From MPNP01 sp965116235 (GTDB taxonomy: Bacteria > Pseudomonadota > Alphaproteobacteria > Rhodobacterales > Rhodobacteraceae), in the NCBI GenBank assembly GCA_965116235.1, contig OZ220496.1:1860001-1924000 (forward strand): DNA of 64,000 nucleotides, read 5' to 3'. Shown here piece by piece: positions 26,312 to 37,000 of the stretch. Both the position numbers and the translations under genes were made by a program. Below the pieces are notes generated by a model. That model saw only the letters and a list, made by a program, of their open reading frames with translations, was not told the origin of the DNA and searched no databases. Each line of letters begins with the position of its first letter. Position 1 is the first letter of the stretch.

Positions 26312-27976
26312 ATGGACGATGCGGATTACGTGATAGTTGGTGCCGGCAGTTCGGGATCGGCACTCGCTTACAGGTTATCAGAAGACCCGAATGTCAGAAT
26401 TCTGGTACTCGAGTTTGGGGGATCAGATGCTGGTCCCCTGATTAACATGCCGGCGGCACTGTCCTATCCAATGAACATGAAGATGTATGACTGGGGCTAT
26501 TTTACAGAACCGGAACCGTGCCTAGATGGGAGAAGGCTGGCTGCACCCAGAGGCAAGGTCATTGGCGGATCATCCTCCATCAACGGCATGGTTTATGTAC
26601 GAGGTCATGCTCGAGACTTTGATAATTGGGCGCAATTGGGAGCCACGGGATGGTCATACAGGGATGTATTGCCTTATTTCAAAAGGCTGGAGTGCTGGCA
26701 CGACTCCGGCTCCGGCGGTGATCCGTCTTGGAGAGGAGATTCCGGCCCGTTGCACGTGGTTCGTGGCCGGCGAGACAATCCGCTGATTGAAGCGTTTGAA
26801 AAAGCGGGTATCCAAGCGGGTTTTCAATACACAGAGGATTATAACGGCCATAAGCAGGAAGGGTTTGGTCCCATGGAGCAGACCATCTGGAAAGGCCGCC
26901 GATGGTCGGCCGCCAAGGCCTATTTGAAGCCGGCCCTGAAACGCCCCAACGTTAGATTGAAGAAGTGCCTTGTACGTCGGATCACTTTTGAGGGCATCCA
27001 AGCCACCGGAGTGGAGGTTGGCAATGGCCGCCATGTCGAAACCATTAAGGCAAGACGCGAAGTGATTCTTTCTGCTTCGGCGTTCAACTCTCCGAAGATA
27101 CTGCTCTTGTCCGGCATCGGTCCCGCCAATGAATTGTCCGAGCTGGGAATCAGGGTGAAATGCGACCGACCTGGGGTTGGGTCCAACCTGATGGATCATC
27201 CCGAAGTGTACATTCAGCAAGCCTGCAGGCAAGATGTCAGCCTGTTCAAATACTGGAACTTGCCAAGAAAGGCCTTGATCGGTGCGGAGTGGATGCTGTT
27301 CAAGACTGGTATCGGATCATCAAATCACTTTGAATCCTGTGCCTTCATTCGCTCGGCCCCGGGCGTGGAATATCCGGACATTCAGATTCACTTTATGCCC
27401 ATGGCCATACGCTATGATGGTCAGGCGGCATCGGAAGGTCACGGGTACCAACTTCATATTGGCCCGATGCGAACCTCCTCGCGGGGCAAGGTATCATTAC
27501 GAGACAGCGATCCGTACTCCCCGCCCAAAATAGTGTTCAACTATCTTTCCGAGCCGAAGGACGTGATTGATTTTCGACATTGTGTCAAAATTGCCCGGGA
27601 AATTTTTGCCCAACCCGCCTTTGATCCGTACCGGGGCAAGGAAATCCAGCCCGGAGCCGGTGTTACCAGCGACGAAGACATTGATTCCTTCATTCGTGAA
27701 AATTTGGAAAGTGCCTATCATCCGACATGTACGTGCCGCATGGGCCACGTGAACGATAGAAATGCTGTGGTTGACCCATACTGCAGGGTCATTGGAGTGA
27801 AAGGTCTGAGAGTCGTTGACAGTTCGATATTTCCCCAGGTTACTTATGGCAACACCAATGGGCCATCAATCATGGTCGGTGAGAAAGCGGCCGATATCAT
27901 CCGCGGAACGTCTCTGCCTCCGGCGGACAACGCTGAAGTCTGGATCAGCCCGAATTGGGAGACCAGTGATCGGTAA
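26312..27976 (+). CDS. betA: Choline dehydrogenase-like GMC oxidoreductase
   Basis: 554 residues, FAD enzyme. The FAD-binding start DYVIVGAGSSGSALAYRLSE, GMC signature RGKVIGGSSSINGMVYVRGH and second signature SASAFNSPKILLLSGIGPA are present, as is the active-site region HPTCTCRMG. The opening half (MPAALSYP, TEPEPCLDGRR, GHARDFDNWAQ) matches BetA better than other GMC enzymes. The expected reaction is choline to betaine aldehyde, for osmoprotection or as a carbon and nitrogen source. No betaine aldehyde dehydrogenase or betI is adjacent, so another alcohol substrate is possible. ATG 26312 overlaps a GTG at 26309. It is convergent with xdhC. Confidence 0.8.
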   Translation: MDDADYVIVGAGSSGSALAYRLSEDPNVRILVLEFGGSDAGPLINMPAALSYPMNMKMYDWGYFTEPEPCLDGRRLAAPRGKVIGGSSSINGMVYVRGHARDFDNWAQLGATGWSYRDVLPYFKRLECWHDSGSGGDPSWRGDSGPLHVVRGRRDNPLIEAFEKAGIQAGFQYTEDYNGHKQEGFGPMEQTIWKGRRWSAAKAYLKPALKRPNVRLKKCLVRRITFEGIQATGVEVGNGRHVETIKARREVILSASAFNSPKILLLSGIGPANELSELGIRVKCDRPGVGSNLMDHPEVYIQQACRQDVSLFKYWNLPRKALIGAEWMLFKTGIGSSNHFESCAFIRSAPGVEYPDIQIHFMPMAIRYDGQAASEGHGYQLHIGPMRTSSRGKVSLRDSDPYSPPKIVFNYLSEPKDVIDFRHCVKIAREIFAQPAFDPYRGKEIQPGAGVTSDEDIDSFIRENLESAYHPTCTCRMGHVNDRNAVVDPYCRVIGVKGLRVVDSSIFPQVTYGNTNGPSIMVGEKAADIIRGTSLPPADNAEVWISPNWETSDR

Positions 27977-28035
27977 ACGATCCGTGCGTTGTGGCGATTC
28001 GTTATATGCCATGCCGCGTCGTCAGATGAAGCCAG

Positions 28036-28998
28036 TCAGTTGAGGGGATCGGCTGACCGCAAGTCTGAATGGTTCTTGACCAATTCGGTCACAACGCCCA
28101 CGGCAATGTGCCAAGGATGCTTGCCCAGACTTGGATCGCCAATCGGGCACTGGATATGATGGATCAATCGATCAGAATGGCCCATTTCGGCCAGTCTTTT
28201 CCGAAACCGGGCCCATTTTGTTGCAGAGCCGATCAGTCCAATGTATCGGGTTTCGATCTTCAGCAAGCCATCAAGAATTTTTAGGTCCAGGTCATGTGAG
28301 TGGGTCATGACCAGGTAGTTGCCATGTTTGGGGCCATAGGGCGTCAGGCGTTCAGGATTTTGGGCCACAAGCTTTGTGACAACAGGCGGAACTGCTGGTG
28401 GAAATCTGTCCTCGCTGAAGTCGACCCAAGTGATGACAAATTCCGGCAGGTTGGCCATCAGTTCGGTAATTGCCCGACCCACATGACCGGCGCCAAATAT
28501 CCAGAGGGGAGAGCGGCTGGAGAGTGATTTTTCAAAAAGCCAGCTCTTGTCCAATAGCACTCGGGTTTGTTCGGAGCGTTGGCACTGAGTCAAGACATCG
28601 TCAGGCACCGGTTCAGGCTGGGCCTGTGAACTTCCCACATGTCGGCAATATCCTCCGATTTTCTCAAGCTCCTTGGAAATGTGGGCAATGCTTTGCCGGT
28701 CAAAACCCTCAACAATCATTTTGAGGGATCCGCCACAGCATTGACCCAGACCCGGACCCAACGGCTGATCAACGACGATGGGGGCAAGGGATTGGTTGAC
28801 GAGGCGCTTTTGGGCGATCGTCGTCATTCTGTATTCGAGTGCTCCTCCACCGACCGTTCCGTCCTGACCAGTCTTCCAGAGAAACATTTCGGTTCCAACT
28901 TCTCGCGGTGTAGAGCCTTTGGCATCAAGGATCAGGACCCTCATGACCGTGCCCCATCTGTGAACAAGCTGGGTCAGTTTGTCTATGTCAAGAGACAT
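28036..28998 (-). CDS. xdhC: Xanthine dehydrogenase accessory protein XdhC
   Basis: 320 residues. XdhC binds molybdenum cofactor, aids its sulfuration and inserts it into XdhB. N-terminal XdhC_CoxI domain has STPREVGTEMF, GGALEYR and LGPGLGQCCGG (conserved Cys pair). The C-terminal Rossmann domain has IFGAGHVGRAI (about 168-178) and VMTHSHDLDLKIL. It is the last gene of the xdhABC operon, 10 bp after xdhB. Confidence 0.94.
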   Translation of the reverse strand: MSLDIDKLTQLVHRWGTVMRVLILDAKGSTPREVGTEMFLWKTGQDGTVGGGALEYRMTTIAQKRLVNQSLAPIVVDQPLGPGLGQCCGGSLKMIVEGFDRQSIAHISKELEKIGGYCRHVGSSQAQPEPVPDDVLTQCQRSEQTRVLLDKSWLFEKSLSSRSPLWIFGAGHVGRAITELMANLPEFVITWVDFSEDRFPPAVPPVVTKLVAQNPERLTPYGPKHGNYLVMTHSHDLDLKILDGLLKIETRYIGLIGSATKWARFRKRLAEMGHSDRLIHHIQCPIGDPSLGKHPWHIAVGVVTELVKNHSDLRSADPLN

Positions 28999-29008
28999 GG
29001 AAAGGCCA

Positions 29009-31297
29009 TCAGGACCGATGAATGGTGTTCAAGATTCGTTCTGGAGTTGCTGGAGCATCAAGCGAAGGATAATCGCTTTTTATCGCGGCTATGGCATCCG
29101 AAATGGCTAGGAATACAGAAATCCCAAGCAACAATGGTGGTTCGCCGACAGCCTTGGAGTTGTAGATGGTCTGTTCCTTGTTCCACCCTTGCTCCCACAG
29201 CTTGACGCGCAAATCGACGGGACGGTCGCTGCAAGTTGGAATTTTGTATGTGGAGGGTGCGTGCGTTCTGAGATGCCCGTCGTCAGTCCAATACAGTTCC
29301 TCGGTCGTTAACCATCCATATCCCTGAACAAACCCCCCTTCAATCTGACCCCGGTCAATCGCAGGATTGATCGATTGTCCAACGTCATGGATGATGTCGG
29401 CCCGAATGATTTTGCTTTCCCCAGTCAGGGCGTCAACGACAACCTCCGAAACGGCTGCTCCATAGGCAAAATAAAAAAATGGGCGCCCATGTCCCTTGAT
29501 CCGGTTCCAGTGGATCTTGGGGGTGGAATAGAAGCCGGTGGCCGACAGTGAAATCCGATTGAAATAGGCTCGTGATACGACATCCCGGAAGGAATAACTT
29601 TCGTTTCGAACTTGAAAGCAGCCCTGTTCAAATTCGACCTGGTCCGCTGGCAGCTGGTGTTCCTGAGCCAGAAACTCCTTGAGCCGCTTGACGATCTTGG
29701 TGCATGCTATTTTGGTGGCCATGCCGTTGATATCTGTACCTGAGGATGCGGCAGTGGCCGAAGTGTTCGGCACCTTGTCGGTGTCGGCAGGGGAAATGCG
29801 GACGGATTGAAGCGGCTGGCCAAATTCGTTGGCGGCAACTTGCGCGACCTTGACCATCAGGCCTTGCCCCATTTCTGTTCCACCATGGTTGAGATGTATC
29901 GAACCATCGGGGTAGACATGAACCAGAGAGCCGGCTTGATTGAGGTGAGTCAGAGTGAATGAGATCCCGTACTTGACTGGGGTGAGGGCAATTCCTCGCT
30001 TGAGATAGGGGCTGGTTTCATTCCACTGTCGAATCGCCTTGCGGCGCTCTCGATAGTGCGAAGAGTTTGTCAGTTCCAGGCAAATATCATCGATGATGCA
30101 GTCCTCGACCGTCATTCCGTAATGGGTTTTTTGCCGTACCCCCGAGTTGGGATGGGTGTAAAAGTTCCGCCGCCGGACGTCAAGGGGATCGATGTTCAGA
30201 TGCCAAGCAATGTGATCGATGACCCTCTCGATGCCGGCGACACCTTGGGGACCCCCGAATCCTCGAAAGGCGGTTGCCGACTGGGTATTGGTCCTGAGCC
30301 GATATGACTCGACCCGGGCATTGGGCAGGTGATAGGCATTGTCAATGTGGAGCATGGCCCTGTCCGCGACAGCCAAAGACAAATCCAGCGACCAGCCGCA
30401 GCGGAAATAATGGTGGAAGACGAGACCCCGAATTTTCCCCTGATCGTCAAATCCGACCTGATACTTGATACGCACGTCGTGCCTTTTGCCCGTGATCATG
30501 AAATCATCGTCACGGTCATATCTGAGCTTGCAAGGCTTGCCAGTCAGCCGAGCTGCGATCGCTGCCGCACAGGCAAGAGGAGTGGCCTGACTCTCCTTGC
30601 CGCCAAAGGCTCCGCCCATGCGTCGGACCTCAACCCGCACGGTGTTCATTGGAACGGCCAGACAGTCCGCAACTTTGTGCTGCACTTCAGACGGGTGCTG
30701 GGTCGAGGAGTAAATCAACACGCCATCGCCCTCAAGCGGTGTGGCCATGGCAACTTGACCTTCAAGATAAAATTGTTCCTGCCCTCCCAGCTCAATTTGA
30801 CCGTCGATTTGGTGCGGGGCTTGCCGCATGGCTTCATCAGGATGGCCCACTTCGTAGACAAGAGGAGTTTCCAGCAGGCTCTTGGCAGCAATGGCTTGAT
30901 CAATGGTAATGACGGGTTCTTCGACATCGTATGCGATGTGGGCCAGACGTGCTGCCTTTCGGGCATTGGTGTAGGTGTCGGCCACGACAATGAAAATTGG
31001 TTGTCCGATATACTCAACGCGGTCAGTGGCGAGAAGGGGTTCACCGGAATGAGCGGGCGAAACGTCATTCTTGCCGGGAAAGTCGGACGCCGTGATGACT
31101 CGGATTACCCCAGCGGCCGACTGAACAGCACTGAAATCAATCGACTGGATTGTTCCCTTGGCAACGGAAGAAAGACCAAAGGCCATGTGGAGAGTATCAA
31201 TTCGGGTTGGCAAGTCATCAACATACTGAGCCTGGCCTGTGACATGAAGGTAGGCCGAGTCATGCGGAACCGCTGACGACTTGTACCGGATGTTCAT
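29009..31297 (-). CDS. xdhB: Xanthine dehydrogenase molybdenum-binding subunit
   Basis: 762 residues. Large subunit that oxidises hypoxanthine and xanthine to urate at a molybdopterin centre. Moco-contact motifs are RRMGGAFGGKESQ and FRGFGGPQG, and the C-terminal AVGEPPLLLG carries the catalytic glutamate. The start overlaps the xdhA stop by 4 bp (ATGA), showing translational coupling. Length and motif set fit bacterial two-subunit xanthine dehydrogenase. Confidence 0.94.
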   Translation of the reverse strand: MNIRYKSSAVPHDSAYLHVTGQAQYVDDLPTRIDTLHMAFGLSSVAKGTIQSIDFSAVQSAAGVIRVITASDFPGKNDVSPAHSGEPLLATDRVEYIGQPIFIVVADTYTNARKAARLAHIAYDVEEPVITIDQAIAAKSLLETPLVYEVGHPDEAMRQAPHQIDGQIELGGQEQFYLEGQVAMATPLEGDGVLIYSSTQHPSEVQHKVADCLAVPMNTVRVEVRRMGGAFGGKESQATPLACAAAIAARLTGKPCKLRYDRDDDFMITGKRHDVRIKYQVGFDDQGKIRGLVFHHYFRCGWSLDLSLAVADRAMLHIDNAYHLPNARVESYRLRTNTQSATAFRGFGGPQGVAGIERVIDHIAWHLNIDPLDVRRRNFYTHPNSGVRQKTHYGMTVEDCIIDDICLELTNSSHYRERRKAIRQWNETSPYLKRGIALTPVKYGISFTLTHLNQAGSLVHVYPDGSIHLNHGGTEMGQGLMVKVAQVAANEFGQPLQSVRISPADTDKVPNTSATAASSGTDINGMATKIACTKIVKRLKEFLAQEHQLPADQVEFEQGCFQVRNESYSFRDVVSRAYFNRISLSATGFYSTPKIHWNRIKGHGRPFFYFAYGAAVSEVVVDALTGESKIIRADIIHDVGQSINPAIDRGQIEGGFVQGYGWLTTEELYWTDDGHLRTHAPSTYKIPTCSDRPVDLRVKLWEQGWNKEQTIYNSKAVGEPPLLLGISVFLAISDAIAAIKSDYPSLDAPATPERILNTIHRS

Positions 31298-32691
31298 GAT
31301 GAGCCTGACACCTGTCTGACATCAATCTGGACTTGGGGCTTCGCGCGATCGACATAGTATCGCTGAAGAAGGTTTTGGGCCACATTGAGGCGATATTCCC
31401 TGGATGCTCGCATGTCACTGATCGGTTGATAATCCAGACGGAAGTGTTCTTTCGCTTCATTTATGGTGGTCTGGTCGAATGGTCGGCCAACCAAAAAGCG
31501 TTCGACATGCGTGGCTCGCTTGGGCGTTGCAGCCATTCCGCCAAAGGCAATGCGAGCGTTATTGATCCGACCTTGATCAACCTCAAGCGCGAAGCATCCG
31601 CATACGGCTGAAATGTCCTGATCAAACCGTTTGGAAATTTTGTAAGAGCGAAAACCGGCTTTATCGATCGGGATGACAATCTTTTCGACAAACTCTCCCG
31701 GTCGGCAGTCTTGAACTCCGTAGTCCAGAAAATAGTCCTCCATAGCGATCTTACGCCGAGACGACCCTTGGCGCAGAATCAATTTCGAATCCAGGGCGAT
31801 CAGGGCCGGGGGCAGGTCGCCGATGGGCGAGCCGTTTGCAATGTTTCCGCCGATTGTCGCGGAGTTCCGGACCTGAACTGAACCAAACCGGGTGATCATC
31901 CGACTCAGGGAGGGATAGGTTTTGGCGACGGCTCTTTGCAAATCGTTCAAGGTCACGGTCGCGCCGACAACCAATTCACCGTCTGAGACGACACATGATT
32001 TCAATTCCGCGAGCCGTGTTATGAAGCAGGGCTTGCTGAGGTCTTTCAGTTGCTTGGTAACCCATAGTGCCACATCCGTTGCCCCGGCAACGATGGTCGC
32101 ATCCGGATTGTCGCAGTACCAGTCGGCAAAATCGTTCAGGTTTGCAGGGACAGTATTGGAAAGTGGATGTTCTGGAGCCGGCGTTGGCAGGGAACCCGCT
32201 CGAATCCAGTGAGGAATCGGCGTGTCAAACGAGTTTTCGCCTGCTTTGTAGATCGAGTCATAGCCCGTGCATCGGCACAAATTGCCGGCAAGAATGGTGT
32301 CCATGTCCCGTTGCCGGTTGCGGTGTGCAGCCACCATTGACATGATGAATCCCGGGGTGCAAAAGCCGCATTGGTTGCCGTGAAACCTGACCATTGACTC
32401 CTGCACGGGGTGCAAGGAGCCGTCAGGGCCGGAAACTCCTTCTACGGTCAGAATCGACTTGCCATGAATTTGGGGCAGGAACTGAATGCACGAATTGATC
32501 GAGTCATGCCTGATCGTGCCCTGCTCTTGAGTCTGGATGATGACCGTACAGGCTCCGCAGTCACCCTCGTTACACCCTTCCTTTGTGCCTTTGAGCCCGG
32601 CATTCTCCCTTATCCATTCGAGAAGCGTGGTGGTGGGCTCGCACTCGGCCGAAACCGGCGCTCCGTTCAAGGTAAATTCAATTCTCTTCAT
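31294..32691 (-). CDS. xdhA: Xanthine dehydrogenase iron-sulfur/FAD subunit
   Basis: 465 residues. The first [2Fe-2S] cluster uses Cys40, Cys45, Cys48 (GCNEGDCGACTV) and Cys68. The second uses Cys108, Cys111, Cys139 and Cys141 (QCGFCTPG, LCRCTGY). The FAD domain follows (about 200 onward, IVAGATDVALWV, TIGGNIANGSPIGDLPPALI). It passes electrons from XdhB to NAD. It is first in xdhABC; the FAH-family gene lies 174 bp upstream on the same strand. Confidence 0.95.
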   Translation of the reverse strand: MKRIEFTLNGAPVSAECEPTTTLLEWIRENAGLKGTKEGCNEGDCGACTVIIQTQEQGTIRHDSINSCIQFLPQIHGKSILTVEGVSGPDGSLHPVQESMVRFHGNQCGFCTPGFIMSMVAAHRNRQRDMDTILAGNLCRCTGYDSIYKAGENSFDTPIPHWIRAGSLPTPAPEHPLSNTVPANLNDFADWYCDNPDATIVAGATDVALWVTKQLKDLSKPCFITRLAELKSCVVSDGELVVGATVTLNDLQRAVAKTYPSLSRMITRFGSVQVRNSATIGGNIANGSPIGDLPPALIALDSKLILRQGSSRRKIAMEDYFLDYGVQDCRPGEFVEKIVIPIDKAGFRSYKISKRFDQDISAVCGCFALEVDQGRINNARIAFGGMAATPKRATHVERFLVGRPFDQTTINEAKEHFRLDYQPISDMRASREYRLNVAQNLLQRYYVDRAKPQVQIDVRQVSGSS

Positions 32692-32865
32692 GCAGTCAGT
32701 TCGAAGATGCTGGCAATCAAATTGGTGTATGTAACATATATGGCGGCCATCGCATCAATCCAATTGGTCTTCATGCTCCCTTGACAAGGGGACTGAAGAG
32801 CCGGAGTCCACCGATCTTCGCGCGATTTCTTGAACATTGGTTCGTGTCTCCACGGTCCACTCTCC

Positions 32866-33564
32866 TCAGCCCTGCTTTGGAGACGTAACTCTGACCAGCA
32901 GATCAGGCAATCCGGTGACGGAACCAGCGATGGTATCACCCACAGAAACGGGACCGACTCCGGCTGGGGTTCCAGACAATATGACGTCCCCCGCTGCAAC
33001 TTCATACAGTTCGGAGAGATGGGAAATCAATTCCGGGATCTTCCAGATCATCTGGCTGAGGTTGCCGCTCTGTCGGATTTCACCGTTGACCGCAAGTCGA
33101 ATCTGACCTTCCTCGCAATCACCAATTTCCTTCCGACAGGCAAGGGATCCGACTGGTGCCGAATTTTCAAAGGCCTTGCCAATTTCCCATGGGCGTCGCA
33201 GCCGCTTCATTTCGGCCTGAAGGTCTCGACGGGTCATGTCTAGGCAGACCGCATAGCCATAGACGCAGTTCATGGCTTGATCGACCGGGATGTTGCCACC
33301 GCCTTTGTGCAGAGCAATCAGGAGTTCGATTTCGTGATGAACGTCGCTCGACTTGGGCGGATAGGGAAAAATCCCGGTGGGATTCAGATTTTCCGGGTTC
33401 TTTTGAAAGAAGAAAGGTTTTTCCTGATTCGGATCATGTCCCATTTCAATGGCATGCTCGGCATAGTTTCGACCGACACAATACAACCTGCGAACAGGAA
33501 AGTGTTGACCTTCAACGGTGGGTATGCAGGCTCGGGCCGGTTCCGGGATGACGAACGCTTTCAT
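32866..33564 (-). CDS. Fumarylacetoacetate hydrolase-family protein
   Basis: 232 residues. FAH fold with metal-binding acidic residues: YCVGRNYAEHAIEMG, FFQKNPENLNPTG, HHEIELLIAL (E-x-E), CLDMTRRDLQAEMK and VILSGTPAGVGPVSVGD. Short single-domain members act as fumarylpyruvate or acylpyruvate hydrolases or oxaloacetate decarboxylases. The substrate cannot be read from sequence. It lies upstream of xdhABC on the same strand and may be co-transcribed, although this enzyme class has no standard step in purine oxidation. Confidence 0.88.
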   Translation of the reverse strand: MKAFVIPEPARACIPTVEGQHFPVRRLYCVGRNYAEHAIEMGHDPNQEKPFFFQKNPENLNPTGIFPYPPKSSDVHHEIELLIALHKGGGNIPVDQAMNCVYGYAVCLDMTRRDLQAEMKRLRRPWEIGKAFENSAPVGSLACRKEIGDCEEGQIRLAVNGEIRQSGNLSQMIWKIPELISHLSELYEVAAGDVILSGTPAGVGPVSVGDTIAGSVTGLPDLLVRVTSPKQG

Positions 33565-34060
33565 GGGACGGCTTTATATCGAGAAGTTCACTTTCTGACA
33601 CGGCTTTGCGTGCCACAAGATCGCAAACTTGGAAGGTAAAAAGATGTAACGACAATTGCTTTCCAGGTTGGAAAACGATTTTGATTCTGCGACTTTGTTT
33701 ATAGGCATTTTGGCTCGCTGTCACCGCCGTTTCAATGGGTTTCATGCGTCCGCTGAGCTGAATCAGCCAGCAATAAACTGGATTGCAGAAAAAGATTTCC
33801 ACGTGGCATTTTGAATACGCCCAACTTCCTCTGAATCTGTAGCATGGCGCGAGAGTTCAAGTCGAACCGAAACTTCTAGCATAGAATACAAGACCATTGC
33901 TTTACTATTTGATATGCGGAGAAGTAACCTTTGTGTTTGGAACTATTTTCCTTAGTCTTGCTTGGACACTGGAAGGGGTGGGTGGTTTCTCGGCCCGAAC
34001 ACGGTTCCCGTTCAAACAGGCAAACCAGCAACGTCAATTCAACCAGATTAGGCTTTCAAC
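33565..34060. other. Intergenic region upstream of dnaE
   Basis: 496 bp between the divergent FAH-family gene and dnaE. Short open frames here lack ribosome sites and recognisable protein features. It should hold promoters in both directions. I see no RNA gene. Confidence 0.5.
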
Positions 34061-37000
34061 ATGGCAATCAATCCCCAATTCGTTCACTTGAGGGTGCATA
34101 GCAGATACTCAATCCTCGAATCAAACATGGGTTTCAAGCAAATTGCGCACGCCTGCAAGCAATATGGGATGCCGGCTGCAGCCTTGGCCGATACGGGTAA
34201 TCTGTTTGGTGCGCTCGAATTTTCGCAAACCTTGGTTGACGAGGGCATCCAACCCATCCATGGCTTGCAGGTTCCGATCAGCATCAGAACTCACGCATCT
34301 AATCCCAACGATCCGAGTACAACGGTTCCCTTGGTTCTCCTTGCCCAGAATGAGCAAGGATACAAGAAACTATTGAAGTTGAATTCGATTTTGTATCTGG
34401 AGCCCGAAAAACTCGTTCCGTGCTTGACGCTGCAAGAGTTGGGCGAGCTTGCAGATGGGTTGATTTGCCTGACAGGGGGCAGCGAAGGGCCAATTGGAGT
34501 GTTGCTCAGGAATAACGGTTATGCAGATGCTTTGGCTTTCACCCGAAGATTGAAAGACCTGTTCCCTGACAGGGTCTATCAGGAAATTCAGCGGCATGAC
34601 TTTGGCGATTCGACTTGCGCCAAAAATGAACGGGCCACAGAGGACCAAACCATTGATATCGCCTATGAACTCGGCTTGCCGCTGGTGGCAACCAACAACG
34701 TTCACTTTATGTCCAGGGATAACTACGAGGCGGTGGACATTCTGTACTACATCAAGAATGGTGGATTCAAGTCGCAGAAAGACCCCGGCCGTCTGCTAAC
34801 GCCTGAGCACTGTTTCAAGTCGCAGACGGAAATGGCGGAATTGTTTGCCGACGTTCCTGAAGCCATCGACAACACCCTCGAAATTGCGCAACGTTGCAGC
34901 TATCATGCACAGACCGGTGAACCCATGCTGCCAGTTTTTTGTGACGATGAATTTGCCGAATTGAGCAAAAGGTCCCACGCGGGGCTAGAGCAAAGGTTGG
35001 AGTACATTGAACCGGCTGTAGCCAGAGAAGAATATCTGCAAAGGCTTGAGTATGAACTCGGCGTCATCAAGCAGATTAACTTTGCCGGCTACTTTCTGAT
35101 CGTTGCCGATTTTGTGAACAAGGCCAAGGAGATAGGTGTTCCGGTCGGTCCGGGTCGTGGATCAGGAGCAGGATCCTTGGTGGCATATGTATTGAACATA
35201 ACCAATCTTGACCCGTTGCGGTATTCGCTTCTTTTTGAACGCTTTCTGAACACCGAACGCCTGTCTGTTCCCGACTTTGATATCGATTTCTGTCCGAACG
35301 GGCGAGACAAGGTCATTGACTATGTTCGGGAAAAATACGGAGCCGAACGTGTGGCTCAAATTGTGACATTCGGGTCATTGGGGGCCAAGAATGCCATTCG
35401 AGATTTTGGTCGCATCCTGCGTGTCCCAAGACACTTGCTGAACAGCTGGGCCTCGGAGATCGATCCCCGCCGTTCCTTCAAGGATCAACGCAGGCATCTG
35501 CCAGTCTTGACTGAAGCCGAAGCGTCCAATCCACAAATCAAGGAGATGTTCGATCAAATCGAGCAGGTTGAAGGGATTCCGCGCAACACAAGTCGTCACG
35601 CTGGTGGCGTCGTGATCAGCAACGAACCTCTGGAAGAAATTGTGCCCCTCTACAGTGATTCCAATTCCAAACAGGATTTGCCTGTGACCCAATTCGATCT
35701 GAAATGGGTTGAGAAGGCCGGCTTGGTCAAGATGGACTTCCTTGGCCTCAAGACCTTGACGGTCATCAAGAAGACAGTTGAGTTGCTCAACCACCGAGGG
35801 ATCGAGATTGATATCGACAAGATTCCTCTGAACGATCCTGAGACATATGAACTTTATGCTTCGGGCCAGACGGTGGGGGTGTTTCAGGTCGAAGGCCAAG
35901 GCATGGCCAATACCTTGAAAATGATGAAACCGAACAAGCTTGAGGACATTATTGCCTTGGTCGCCTTGTACCGACCTGGGCCAATGGAAAACATTCCGCT
36001 CTATTGCGAAGTGAAGAATGGGAAGAAAAAGGCCCAGAAACTGCACAAGCTCATCGATCATATTCTGGATGAGACGAACGGCATCATAGTTTATCAGGAA
36101 CAGGTGATGGAAATCGTCAAGCAGATGGGGGGATACTCGCTGGGCCGGGCCGATATTGTCCGCCGCTCAATGGGCAAGAAAATTCGTGCGGATATGGAGC
36201 GTGAAAAGCCCATTTTTATTGAAGGAGCCATCAGCAAGGGTGTCAAGGAGTCTACGGCGAGCAGAATCTGGGATCTGCTGGCCAAGTTTGCGGATTACGG
36301 ATTTAACAAATCCCATGCGGCCGTCTACGCCCTTGTGAGCTACCAAACAGCCTATCTGAAGGCGCATTATCCGGTCGAATTCATGGCGGCCGTCATGACC
36401 GAGGATCAGAATGACCCCGTGAAGATATCCAATTATTACCGGGATGCCGAAAGGTCCAATTACAAGGTGTTGCAACCGGATGTAAATGCTTCGGGTGCCG
36501 AATTTGGAGTTGAGGACGGGCAGATCATCTACTCGCTGGCCGCAATCAAGAGTGTCGGCGCTGATGTAGCCCGATCAATCGAGGAGGGAAGAGGGAACAG
36601 GCTGTTCGACGATATTCTTGATTTTGCCGGACGGATCAATCTGCAACGGATGTCAAGGTCGGCTTTTGAGAACATCGCCCGGGCTGGAGGCTTCGACAGC
36701 CTGGATTCCAATCGAAAGAAAATTGTTGAAAATTTTGGCCTGATCGTGGCCTATTCCAAGGCTATACATGCCGAAAACACCGATCAGCCAAGCCTGTTTG
36801 GCGATACGGTGACGATACCCAGACCGGCCCTCAAGATGGTCGAGGACTGGAATGAAATCGACCGACTTAACCAGGAATCCGATGCCTTGGGGTTCTACTT
36901 GAGCGACCATCCAGTCAAGAAGTACAGCCAGACCCTGAAGAAAAAGGATGTGGTGCCGATTGCAACAATTCAGGAGTGGAAAGACAACTTCAATTCGGAC

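Noticed and set aside
33512..34091. Two small frames upstream of dnaE
   Set aside because: No ribosome sites, no motifs, and one overlaps the start of the FAH-family gene on the same strand in a different frame.
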